Source: Pelomonas parva (GTDB lineage: Bacteria > Pseudomonadota > Gammaproteobacteria > Burkholderiales > Burkholderiaceae_C). Taken from it: a DNA stretch of 64,000 bases. A model generated the notes under the pieces. The model did no database searches, was not told the DNA's origin, and saw only the letters and a program-made list of their open reading frames with translations. Numbering within the stretch: the first letter of the stretch is position 1; each line of letters opens with the position of its first letter. The translations under genes and the position numbers were made by a program. Where the stretch lies: contig NZ_JBIGHV010000002.1 of assembly GCF_043555835.1 (NCBI RefSeq), positions 558,001 to 622,000 on the forward strand, written 5' to 3'. Shown one piece after another: positions 7,958 through 14,957 of the stretch.

Positions 7958-9077
7958 GCGCCAGCGCCGCCGAGAACCACAGCGCCGCCGTGCCGAAGCC
8001 TGCGAGCAGCAGGCCGAACAACCAGGGTGCCAGTGCCTGGGCCAGCCGCGCCGGCAGCATCAGCAGGCCTTGCCGATGGCCGTAGCCGGCCGGCCCGAAC
8101 AGCGCCAGCGGCAGCGTGCCCTTGGCGATGGTCAGGATGCCGTTGCCGGCGCCGTGCAGCAGCGCGAAGGCCGCAGCCACGGGCGCGCCCAGCAACGCCA
8201 GCATCGCCGCGCCCAGCGGGTGCAGCAGCGCGGCGATGCGCGCGGAGTACAGCGGGTGCAGCCGCCGCAGCAGGCCGAACTCCAGCAGCCGCCCGGCCAC
8301 CTGCGCCGGCCCCACCAGCGCGCCGATGGCGATGACGGCGCCGGGCGCCGCGCCGGTGGCCGCGAGCAATGCGGGCAGGTGGGCCGCCATGGCCGTGCTG
8401 ATGAACCAGGTCACGGCGAACACCCAGGCCAGCAGCGCGGCGGTGCGCAGCGGCGGGTCCGCCGCGTCCGCCTCGGCTGGCGGTTGTTGATCGATTGCGA
8501 CCGACGACGCCGGCAGCGCCGCCCGGGGCAGCCACGCGTTCAACGGCAGCCCGATGAGCAAGTGCAGCCCGGCCCAGGCCCAGCAGGCGCCGCGCCAGCC
8601 AAAGGCCTGTTCCAGCACGGCCGTGAGCGGCCAGCCGACGGTGCTCGCGAACCCGGCGATCAGCGTGATGCCGGTGATGGCGCTGCGCGCCTCGTGGCCG
8701 TACAGCCGCACCAGCGACGCGAACGCCGCTTCGTAGAGGCCGCTGCCCATCGCCAGCCCCATGACCGCCCAGGCCGCGAACAGGCTGAGCGGCCCGGTGG
8801 CCACGGCCATCAGCGCCAGGCCCAGCGCGAACAGGCCGCTGGTGGCCATCAGCACCGGCCGCCCGCCCCAGCGGTCGATGCGCCGGCCGCTGTAGGGGCC
8901 GACGAGGGCGGAGATGACGAGAGCCGCCGAGAAGGCCGCGAACACCGTCGGCTCGGATACGCCCAGCTCGCCCGCCATCGGCCGCGCCAGCATGGCGGGC
9001 AGGTAGTAGGACGAGGCCCAGGCCAGTGTCTGGGCGGTGCCCAGCGTGGCGACGACACGTGTGCGGCCGGGTTGCAT
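7890..9077 (-). CDS. MFS transporter, arsenic-island associated
   Basis: A 395-residue major facilitator protein with about 12 hydrophobic helices. The GRRIDRWGGRPVL loop between helices 2 and 3 is the family signature. The start at 9077 is chosen because it lies five bases after the stop of the flavin monooxygenase gene and gives a normal MFS N-terminus. MFS genes placed behind ArsO/ArsN-type genes include exporters of organo- or inorganic arsenicals (ArsP/ArsJ/ArsK classes differ). Export of a product made by the upstream fusion enzyme is inferred, not shown. The last ~12 codons overlap a kinase remnant on the opposite strand, so the C-terminus may have been altered. Confidence 0.75.
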   Translation of the reverse strand: MQPGRTRVVATLGTAQTLAWASSYYLPAMLARPMAGELGVSEPTVFAAFSAALVISALVGPYSGRRIDRWGGRPVLMATSGLFALGLALMAVATGPLSLFAAWAVMGLAMGSGLYEAAFASLVRLYGHEARSAITGITLIAGFASTVGWPLTAVLEQAFGWRGACWAWAGLHLLIGLPLNAWLPRAALPASSVAIDQQPPAEADAADPPLRTAALLAWVFAVTWFISTAMAAHLPALLAATGAAPGAVIAIGALVGPAQVAGRLLEFGLLRRLHPLYSARIAALLHPLGAAMLALLGAPVAAAFALLHGAGNGILTIAKGTLPLALFGPAGYGHRQGLLMLPARLAQALAPWLFGLLLAGFGTAALWFSAALALSALAALLVVRLPAGARRHPGP

Positions 9078-9082
9078 CAAGG

Positions 9083-10924
9083 TCAGCCGCAGCAGCGTGC
9101 GGGTTGCGCAACCGGCGCAGCAGCCGGCCCGCATCCGCGCTTGGGCGTTGCAACGGCCACCGCTGCGACCTGCGGCGCCGGGCCGCAGCAGCCCGTGGTC
9201 GCAGCCTCGGGTGCCAGCTCCACCGAGCACACGCCCGTCTCGGGCAGATCCAACTCCACGCGGTCCGCCGCAGTCAAGTCACCAGCGATGGCCGCCGCCA
9301 CCGAGCGCGCCTGCTCGAAGCCGGTGGCCATCAGGAAGGTCGGCGCGCGGCCATAACTCTTCACGCCCACGGTGTAGAAGCCGGGCTCGGGATGCGCCAG
9401 CTCGCGGTGGCCGTGCGGGCGCACGGTGCCGCAGCTGTGCAGGTTGGGGTCGATCAGCGGGCCCAGCGCCTCGGTGGACTCCAGCCATTGGTCCAGCTTC
9501 AGGCGCAGCTCGCTGGTGAGTGACAGGTCGGGCCGCTGGCCAGTGGCGCAGATGATCTCGTCGAGGCCGTTGACGACGACGGGCTGCTGCTGCGTATCCA
9601 GGCCGGTGACGCGCAGTTGGCCGCCGACGCGCGCTATGCGCGTGACGCGCAAGCCGCTGAAAAACTCCAGCGTGCCGCTGTCGCGCAGCCGGCGCAGCGA
9701 TGCGCCCAGCGCGCCGCGGGCGGGCAGCGCGTCGGCACTGCCGCCGCCGAAGACGCGTTGCAGCGCCGGCGAGCGCACCGCCCAGGCCAGGCGTGTGCCG
9801 GGCGTTTGCCGGGCGAGGTCGGCCAGCGCCAGCAGCGCATTCGCGGCCGAGTGGCCGGCGCCCACGACCAGCGTGCGTTTGCCCCCGTAGCGGCTGCGCT
9901 GCGCGCCGGCCACGTCGGGGATGCCGTAGAAGATGCGGTCCTGCGCCTCGGCCTCACCGATGGCCTGCAGCCCGTTGGCGCCGACCGGGTTGGGCTGGTT
10001 CCAGGTGCCCGTCGCGTCGATGACGGCGCGGGCGCGCAGCTCGTGCACTTCGCCGTTGCGCTCGTAGCGCACCAGGAAGGCGGCCTTGTCTCGGCCCGCG
10101 CTCTTGACCTTGTCGAAGCCCTCGCGGCTGACCGCCAGCACGCGGGCGCCAAGCTTGATGAACGGCGCGACCTGCGGCAGCGCGGCGAAGGGTTGCAGCA
10201 CGCGTTCGGCCACCTCGCCGGCGCGGGGGAGCTCGGCTGCGGGCGGGGCTTCCCAGCCGGTCGGTGCCAGCAGCCGGGCCATCCCGGCGTCGACATTGAA
10301 CTGCCAGGGCGAGAACAGCTGCACATGGCCGTAGTCGCGCAGGTTGGCGCCGACCTGCGTGCCGGCCTCCAGCGCGACAAAGGGCAGGCCCCGCTCCACG
10401 AGCTGCGCCACAGCGGCAAGGCCCACGGGCCCCGCGCCCAGCACGGCCACGGGCAGCGTGGCGTCGGCCACGGGCGCCTCGCGCAGCGTCAGCGCCATCA
10501 GCGCGGCGCAGGCCGGGCAGGCGCCCTGGAACTCGGCCGAGGCCTTCAGCGCCTGCGGGGCGTCCTCGTTCTTCATGCGCTTGAAGCCGTACTGCGCGAA
10601 GTATTCCGGCGCCGTGACGGTCAGCAGATAGAGCGCCGCGATGTCCCGGGAGCGCGCCTCGTGCAGCAGCCGCTCGACGAGCAGCCGGCCTATGCCCTGC
10701 CTGTGCAGGCCCGGCGCGACGGCGACCGAGCGCAGCAGTGCGACCTGGCCGTAGACCTCGGCGCCGGCGCAGCCGACGACTTCGCCGTTGCTCGTGGCGA
10801 GTAGGTAGGTCGGCAGATGGGATTGCGCGCCCTCGGTGGGCAGCTTGTTGGCCAGCAGCAGCGCCTCGACGGCCGGCCAGTCGGACGCGCCGGCCTGGCG
10901 CAGGGAAATGGCGTTCAGCAACAT
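9083..10924 (-). CDS. GNAT acetyltransferase-flavin monooxygenase fusion with Cys-rich tail
   Basis: A 613-residue two-domain enzyme. Residues 1-145 are a GNAT domain (LRSVAVAPGLHRQGIGRLL is the acetyl-CoA loop) of the ArsN2 type found in arsenic operons. From about 155 follows an FAD/NADPH monooxygenase resembling ArsO: FAD site VAVLGAGPVGLAA and NADP site LVVGAGHSAANALLA. The last 45 residues hold six cysteines in CS, CCG, CG and CCG motifs, plausibly a trivalent-arsenic or metal-binding tail. ATG 10924 has AGGA nine bases upstream and overlaps the MarR gene by 10 bp. The substrate could be an organoarsenical, but this is inference. Confidence 0.8.
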   Translation of the reverse strand: MLLNAISLRQAGASDWPAVEALLLANKLPTEGAQSHLPTYLLATSNGEVVGCAGAEVYGQVALLRSVAVAPGLHRQGIGRLLVERLLHEARSRDIAALYLLTVTAPEYFAQYGFKRMKNEDAPQALKASAEFQGACPACAALMALTLREAPVADATLPVAVLGAGPVGLAAVAQLVERGLPFVALEAGTQVGANLRDYGHVQLFSPWQFNVDAGMARLLAPTGWEAPPAAELPRAGEVAERVLQPFAALPQVAPFIKLGARVLAVSREGFDKVKSAGRDKAAFLVRYERNGEVHELRARAVIDATGTWNQPNPVGANGLQAIGEAEAQDRIFYGIPDVAGAQRSRYGGKRTLVVGAGHSAANALLALADLARQTPGTRLAWAVRSPALQRVFGGGSADALPARGALGASLRRLRDSGTLEFFSGLRVTRIARVGGQLRVTGLDTQQQPVVVNGLDEIICATGQRPDLSLTSELRLKLDQWLESTEALGPLIDPNLHSCGTVRPHGHRELAHPEPGFYTVGVKSYGRAPTFLMATGFEQARSVAAAIAGDLTAADRVELDLPETGVCSVELAPEAATTGCCGPAPQVAAVAVATPKRGCGPAAAPVAQPARCCG

Positions 10925-11403
10925 GGTTTGGAGTCCTGGGTGGGCTGCCGAGGCTCGGGCGACAGGCAGCACATGGCGGCGGTGTCTTCACGCAGAGCCT
11001 TCAGCAGCGTCAGCAATGAGTGCTCGACGGCGTCCCGCTCGCGCGCGCTCAGCGAGGCGAGCAGCGCGGCGGCGTGGTCATCGAGGGTCTGGTTCAGCTC
11101 AGCCACGGTGCGTTCGCCGTCGGCGGTGAGCGTGACGAGCCAGCTCCTTGCGTCTTGCGGGTTCGGCTCCTTGGTCACCAAGCCACGGGCTGCCATGGCC
11201 TCCACGGCACGCGACACCCAGCTCTTCTCCAGGCTGACCCGCGTGCCCAGCTCCGACAGCGGCAGCGGCCCGGCGCGGCCAAGCTCGGTCAGCAGATGGC
11301 ACTGCGTGCTGGTGGTGCGGCAGCAGTCGGCCACGACGCGCTGGGCGCGGGTGTACATGCGGGCGACTTCGCGCAACAGGCTGCCGGCGGAGGATGCGGT
11401 CAT
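10915..11403 (-). CDS. Cys-rich MarR-family regulator
   Basis: A 162-residue MarR-type winged-helix repressor (HTH around VSLEKSWVSRAVEAMAARG, wing LVTKEPNPQDARS). Unusual for MarR, cysteines cluster at C27, C28 and C35 in the N-terminal dimerisation region (ADCCRTTSTQC) and at C145, C146, C161 and C162 in the tail. Thiol ligands of this kind suit sensing of trivalent arsenicals or thiol stress. Its gene is first in a three-gene operon with the GNAT-monooxygenase and MFS genes. Two identical 16-bp sites flank its own promoter, implying autorepression. Confidence 0.85.
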   Translation of the reverse strand: MTASSAGSLLREVARMYTRAQRVVADCCRTTSTQCHLLTELGRAGPLPLSELGTRVSLEKSWVSRAVEAMAARGLVTKEPNPQDARSWLVTLTADGERTVAELNQTLDDHAAALLASLSARERDAVEHSLLTLLKALREDTAAMCCLSPEPRQPTQDSKPCC

Positions 11404-11414
11404 TTGGGTGTGTG

Positions 11415-11477
11415 TAGCAACTATCTGGGCGCATGATCGGGTTCGCCTTTGTGGTTGTCAATAGCAACTATCTGGGC
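11415..11477 (-). promoter_or_regulatory. marR promoter flanked by two identical operators
   Basis: TAGCAACTATCTGGGC occurs at 11415-11430 and again at 11462-11477, with starts 47 bp apart. Each copy contains the small palindrome TAG-CAA-CTA. On the minus strand they bracket a promoter: -35 TTGACA (11461-11456), a 17-bp spacer and -10 GATCAT (11438-11433). The upstream copy abuts the -35 box and the downstream copy covers the +1 to +20 region, a standard two-operator repression layout. Confidence 0.7.
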
Positions 11478-11484
11478 CAGAGAA

Positions 11485-11502
11485 ACGGGGCCTGAGCCCC
11501 GT
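11485..11502 (-). terminator. hairpin after arsH
   Basis: ACGGGGC-CTGA-GCCCCGT forms a perfect 7-bp stem 18 bp past the arsH stop. On the minus strand it is followed by the pyrimidine-rich TTCTCT, a moderate intrinsic terminator separating arsH from marR. Confidence 0.55.
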
Positions 11503-11519
11503 GCTGCCCGTGGGAGGTG

Positions 11520-12248
11520 TCAGATGGCGCGCTGGTTGACTCGCCGGGACAGCTCCTCGGCGCTCTCCTCGCGCTCGCTGTAGCGGTCCACCAGGTAGGG
11601 CCCGAGGTCGCGCGTCAGCAGCGTGAACTTGAAGAGTTCCTCCATCACGTCCACGACGCGGTCGTAGAAGGCCGAGGGCTTCATGCGGCCGTCCTCCGTG
11701 AACTCGGCAAAGGCCTTGGCGACGGAGGACTGGTTGGGGATGGTCAGCATGCGCATCCAGCGGCCCAGCACGCGCAGCTGGTTGACGGCGTTGAAGGACT
11801 GCGAGCCGCCCGACACCTGCATGACCGCCAGCGTCTTGCCCTGCGTGGGCCGCACGGCGCCAGAGGTCAGCGGAATCCAGTCGATCTGCGCCTTCATGAT
11901 GCCGGTCATGGCGCCGTGCCGCTCGGGCGAGGTCCAGACCATGCCCTCGGACCACATTGCGAGGGCGCGCAGCTCCTGCACCTTCGGGTGGCCGTCCGGC
12001 GCGTCGTCGGGCAGCGGCAGGCCGCTGGGGTTGAAGATGCGCACCTCGGCGCCCATGGCCTCCAACAGGCGGGCGGCCTCGAAGGTCAGCAGCCGGCTGT
12101 AGGAGCGCTCACGCAGCGAGCCGTAGAGCATGAGGATGCGCGGCCGGTGCTGCGACGGGGTTGGTGTCAGCCGCTGCTGCGTGGGCACGTCGAACAGGTC
12201 GGCGCGCAGCGCGGGGAAGGTCGTGTCGGGGAACAGGAGTTCAGACAT
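11520..12248 (-). CDS. arsH: ArsH, NADPH-dependent FMN reductase / organoarsenical oxidase
   Basis: A 242-residue ArsH. The flavodoxin-like core shows the family hallmarks LMLYGSLRERSYSRLL (FMN phosphate loop), WTSPERHGAMTGIMKAQIDW and VMQVSGGSQSFN. Known ArsH enzymes oxidise trivalent organoarsenicals to the less toxic pentavalent form with NADPH and FMN. ATG 12248 overlaps the end of the aquaporin gene by 8 bp; the open frame upstream is shadow sequence. It is the last gene of the arsR operon, and a hairpin follows. Confidence 0.95.
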   Translation of the reverse strand: MSELLFPDTTFPALRADLFDVPTQQRLTPTPSQHRPRILMLYGSLRERSYSRLLTFEAARLLEAMGAEVRIFNPSGLPLPDDAPDGHPKVQELRALAMWSEGMVWTSPERHGAMTGIMKAQIDWIPLTSGAVRPTQGKTLAVMQVSGGSQSFNAVNQLRVLGRWMRMLTIPNQSSVAKAFAEFTEDGRMKPSAFYDRVVDVMEELFKFTLLTRDLGPYLVDRYSEREESAEELSRRVNQRAI

Positions 12249-12903
12249 GGCGGGCTTTCGCAGGCGCAGACAGCAGTTGATGGACAGCCACCGCCAGCGC
12301 GGTGCCGACGAACTCGGCCGCCACGAAGCCCGGCGCGCTCGCCGGGGCGATGCCCGCAAAGCTGTCGCTGAACATACGGCCGAACACGGCCGCCGGGTTG
12401 GCGAAGGACGTGGACGCCGTGAACCAGTAGGCCGCGCCGATGTAGGCCGCCACCATCGCCGCCACGCGCGTGGGCGGTGCGCGCAGGATGACCAGCAGCA
12501 GGCCGAAGGTGGCGACGCATTCGGCGACCCACTGGCCCGTGCCGCTGCGCAGCTTGGTGGAGAACTGCAGCAGGCTCATGTCGAACATCGCATGGGCCAG
12601 CCAGGCGCCAAGCATGGCGCCGAAGAGCTGAACGGCGACATAGGGCAGCAGCGACGCCAGCGGCAGCTCGCCCCGCCAGGCCATGACGGCGCTGACCGCC
12701 GGGTTGAAGTGGGCGCCGCTGACGGGGCCGAACACCTCGATCAGGATGTACAGCCCGCCGACTGTGGCCAGCGTGTTGGCCAGCAGCGCGATGGCGACAT
12801 TGCCGCCCGACAGGCGCTCGGCCATGACGCCGGAGCCGATGACCACAGCCAGCAGCAGCGCCGTGCCCAGGCCCTCGGCGAGGAGCTTGCGGGACAGGCT
12901 CAT
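12241..12903 (-). CDS. aquaglyceroporin, AqpS-like arsenite channel
   Basis: A 220-residue MIP-family channel with six hydrophobic helices and two half-helices carrying the NPA motifs (SGAHFNPAVSAV and STSFANPAAVFGR). The second motif followed by FGRMFSD resembles AqpS-type channels in ars operons. In Sinorhizobium AqpS replaces an arsenite pump: arsenate is reduced by ArsC and the uncharged As(OH)3 leaves down its gradient. The operon here has no ArsB or Acr3 gene, which fits that model. It starts three bases after the second arsC stop and overlaps arsH by 8 bp. Confidence 0.9.
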   Translation of the reverse strand: MSLSRKLLAEGLGTALLLAVVIGSGVMAERLSGGNVAIALLANTLATVGGLYILIEVFGPVSGAHFNPAVSAVMAWRGELPLASLLPYVAVQLFGAMLGAWLAHAMFDMSLLQFSTKLRSGTGQWVAECVATFGLLLVILRAPPTRVAAMVAAYIGAAYWFTASTSFANPAAVFGRMFSDSFAGIAPASAPGFVAAEFVGTALAVAVHQLLSAPAKARHV

Positions 12904-12905
12904 GC

Positions 12906-13409
12906 TCAGCTCTTGTAGATCTCGGCCAGCGCCTGTTGCAGCTCGGCCTTGCTCATGGTTTCCAGGGGCAGTTGCAGCAGCTGCAGCATGCGGTAGCCGA
13001 TGGCCTGGCGCGTCAGCTCGAAGGCGCGGCGCTTGCCTTCGTCGCCGCCCTCGGCGTTGGACGGGTCCGGGTAGCCCCAGTGCACTTTCACGGGTTGACC
13101 GTTGCCTCCGAAGAACACCGGGCACTGCTCGGCCGCCGCGCTGTCGCAGACGGTGATGACGATGGACAGCGGCGGCGCGCCGTCCTGGCTGAAGCGGTCC
13201 CAGCTCTTGCTGAAGTAGCCGCTGGTGTCCACACCGGCGCTCTGAAGGGCCTCGACGGCGAAGGGGTTGATGCGGCCGCTGGGTGCGCTGCCGGCGCTGT
13301 GCGCCTGCACGTCTTTGCCGAGCTTCTTGGCCCAGTGGTTGAGCATGCCCTCGCTGAGGACGCTGCGCGCGGAGTTGTGGGTGCAGAGGATGAGGACGTG
13401 GGTGGTCAT
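12906..13409 (-). CDS. arsC: arsenate reductase, LMW phosphatase type (copy 2)
   Basis: A 167-residue ArsC of the low-molecular-weight phosphatase fold. The anion-binding P-loop is CTHNSARS near residue 9, and the TVCDSAAAEQCP segment supplies the later cysteines of the relay. It reduces arsenate to arsenite using thioredoxin or glutaredoxin. It follows a first arsC copy after eight bases. The two share the fold but differ in the P-loop (CTHNSARS against CTGNSARS) and clearly diverged before the operon was assembled, so this is not a recent tandem duplication. Confidence 0.93.
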   Translation of the reverse strand: MTTHVLILCTHNSARSVLSEGMLNHWAKKLGKDVQAHSAGSAPSGRINPFAVEALQSAGVDTSGYFSKSWDRFSQDGAPPLSIVITVCDSAAAEQCPVFFGGNGQPVKVHWGYPDPSNAEGGDEGKRRAFELTRQAIGYRMLQLLQLPLETMSKAELQQALAEIYKS

Positions 13410-13417
13410 GGGAGGCT

Positions 13418-13912
13418 TCAGCGGGTGCCGATCTGTTGAATCTCGTGCTGGATGGCCAGTGGCTCCAGCTTGGGGATGGGTAGCGCCAGCAGCAGCTCAA
13501 TGCGGCGCTTCAGCGTGACGGCCACGTCCAGGAAGGCCTGCTGGCGCACCGCGTCGCTGCCCTGCACGGCGGCCGGCTCGGGCACGCCCCAGTGGGCCGA
13601 CATCGGCTGGCCCGGCCAGACGGGGCAGACCTCGCCGGCTGCCGAGTCGCAGACCGTGAAGACGAAGTCCATGATGGGCGTGCCCGGCCCCGCGAACTCG
13701 CCCCAGCTCTTGCTGCGAAAGCCGTCGGTCGGGATGTGCAAGGAAGCCAGCGTCTGCAAGGCCAGCGGGTTGACGACGCCGGTCGGCTGGCTGCCGGCCG
13801 ACCAGGCCTTGAAGCGCCCGTTGGCCAGGCTGTTCATCAGTCCCTCGGCCAGGATGGAGCGGGCTGAGTTGCCGGTGCAGACGAAGAGCACGTTGAAGGT
13901 GTTGTCGAGCAT
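13418..13912 (-). CDS. arsC: arsenate reductase, LMW phosphatase type (copy 1)
   Basis: A 164-residue ArsC with P-loop CTGNSARS near residue 12 and the second-cysteine segment TVCDSAAGEVCPVWPG. It belongs to the same fold as the downstream copy and should perform the same arsenate-to-arsenite reduction. It lies 12 bp downstream of arsR. The CPVWPGQP stretch is typical of the ArsR-associated ArsC group in proteobacteria. Having two thiol-linked reductases in one operon may provide different electron donors or specificity (for example methylarsenate); that is speculation. Confidence 0.93.
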   Translation of the reverse strand: MLDNTFNVLFVCTGNSARSILAEGLMNSLANGRFKAWSAGSQPTGVVNPLALQTLASLHIPTDGFRSKSWGEFAGPGTPIMDFVFTVCDSAAGEVCPVWPGQPMSAHWGVPEPAAVQGSDAVRQQAFLDVAVTLKRRIELLLALPIPKLEPLAIQHEIQQIGTR

Positions 13913-13924
13913 GGGAAGTCCCGT

Positions 13925-14254
13925 TCAGCAGGTGGTGCAGGAAGTGGTGCCGTCCTCTACGGCGCAGGCGGCGCCCTGGCAGCAGTTCTGGGTCAGGTAG
14001 CCGAGCAGCGCGTTCATCTGGCCGTAGTGGGCGCGGTAGATCAGGTTGCGGCTGGCGCGCTCCTGCGTTACCAGGCCGGCGTTGACCAGCTCCTTCAGGT
14101 GGAAGGACAGCGTCGCCGCCGGCACGCCCAGGGCCTCGTGGATGGCGCCCGGCGTCAGGCCCGCGTCGCCCACGACGACCAGCGCGCGGAACACCTGCAG
14201 GCGCAAGGGCTGGGCCAGCGCCGCGAGGCCTTTGATGACGTCTTGTTCTTCCAT
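13925..14254 (-). CDS. arsR: ArsR arsenic-responsive repressor
   Basis: A 109-residue ArsR/SmtB repressor. The winged HTH includes GAIHEALGVPAATLSFHLKE. The C-terminus holds C91-C92-x4-C97 and C106/C109. This C-terminal CC...C arrangement resembles the As(III) site of Acidithiobacillus-type ArsR rather than the helix-4 CxC site of plasmid R773 ArsR. ATG 14254 is chosen from homology; no Shine-Dalgarno precedes it, and a -10-like CATAAT lies about ten bases upstream, so the mRNA may be leaderless. First gene of the arsRCC-aqpS-arsH operon. Confidence 0.93.
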   Translation of the reverse strand: MEEQDVIKGLAALAQPLRLQVFRALVVVGDAGLTPGAIHEALGVPAATLSFHLKELVNAGLVTQERASRNLIYRAHYGQMNALLGYLTQNCCQGAACAVEDGTTSCTTC

Positions 14255-14277
14255 GATTTCATTATTATGGAAATATA
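14251..14277 (-). promoter_or_regulatory. arsR promoter/operator region
   Basis: An AT-rich island in otherwise GC-rich DNA. The imperfect inverted repeat CCATGAT-N6-ATTATGG (14251-14270) covers the start codon, and on the minus strand CATAAT (14269-14264) and TATATT (14277-14272) are possible -10 elements. No good -35 box is seen. The position is as expected for ArsR autorepression. Confidence 0.5.
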
Positions 14278-14300
14278 GGAGAAAAGGCAAGCCTGTGTGC

Positions 14301-14319
14301 GGCATGCCCGCGGCATGCC
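14301..14319 (-). terminator. hairpin after the TPS operon
   Basis: GGCATGCC-CGC-GGCATGCC gives an 8-bp stem just past the stop of the last TPS-operon gene. On the minus strand a short TTTT follows about 14 bases later. A weak intrinsic terminator that would separate this operon from arsR. Confidence 0.4.
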
Positions 14320-14325
14320 TGAACC

Positions 14326-14955
14326 TCAGCGCGCGATGCGCCGGGCTGCCAGCTCGGTGCGCAGCTTCTCGGCCTGGTCCTCGAAGCGCACGGCGGTCAG
14401 GCCCAGCACGGGGTCTTGCAGCAGGGCGGTGTCCAGCGTCGAGCGGCCCTGCCAGCGCTTCACCAGGTCCTGGGCTATGGCATACAGCTCGCGGTTCTTG
14501 GTCTCGGCATCGGCCAGCGCCTGGGTGCTGCGCTCCAGCAACTGGGTGATGGCCTGGTTGGCCTGCTGGCGTGACGCGGCGTCCTGGCGCGCGGCCATCA
14601 GCTGCTGCTGCAGGGCCTGCTCGCGCTCGGTCGCCTTGGCCTCGCCGTCCTGCTGGGCAAGCTTTGTGGCCTGCAACTGGGCGCGCAGCGCTTCCAGCTC
14701 GGCCTCGCGTGCCTTGAGCCGCGCTGCGCTGCCGGAGATCTGCGCCTTGGCGCCGCTGGCGTCCTTGAGTGCGGCGGCGGCCTCGGCCTCGAACCTGGCC
14801 TTCTCGGCCTGCAGCGTGCTCTGCTGCTCCTGCGCGGCGCGCAAGGCCGCCTGGGCGCGGCGCAGCGCCTCGCGCTCCTTGGAGACCTTGGCGTCCTGCG
14901 CCTGGGCGCCCAGCGCGAGCAGGGCGGCGAGGGTGAGGGTGGTGAGGCGCTTCAT
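14326..14955 (-). CDS. periplasmic coiled-coil protein of the TPS operon
   Basis: A 209-residue protein with a signal peptide (MKRLTTLTLAALLALGAQAQ). Residues 25-155 are a long uninterrupted coiled coil rich in Ala, Glu, Gln and Arg (EREALRRAQAALRAAQEQQ and similar heptads). A short C-terminal domain (LLQDPVLGLTAVRFEDQAEK) follows. No enzymatic motif is visible. It resembles proteins labelled 'DNA repair ATPase' by coiled-coil similarity, which is misleading for an exported protein. The start codon lies three bases after the porin stop. A structural linker across the periplasm is possible. Confidence 0.7.
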   Translation of the reverse strand: MKRLTTLTLAALLALGAQAQDAKVSKEREALRRAQAALRAAQEQQSTLQAEKARFEAEAAAALKDASGAKAQISGSAARLKAREAELEALRAQLQATKLAQQDGEAKATEREQALQQQLMAARQDAASRQQANQAITQLLERSTQALADAETKNRELYAIAQDLVKRWQGRSTLDTALLQDPVLGLTAVRFEDQAEKLRTELAARRIAR

Positions 14956-14957
14956 GT

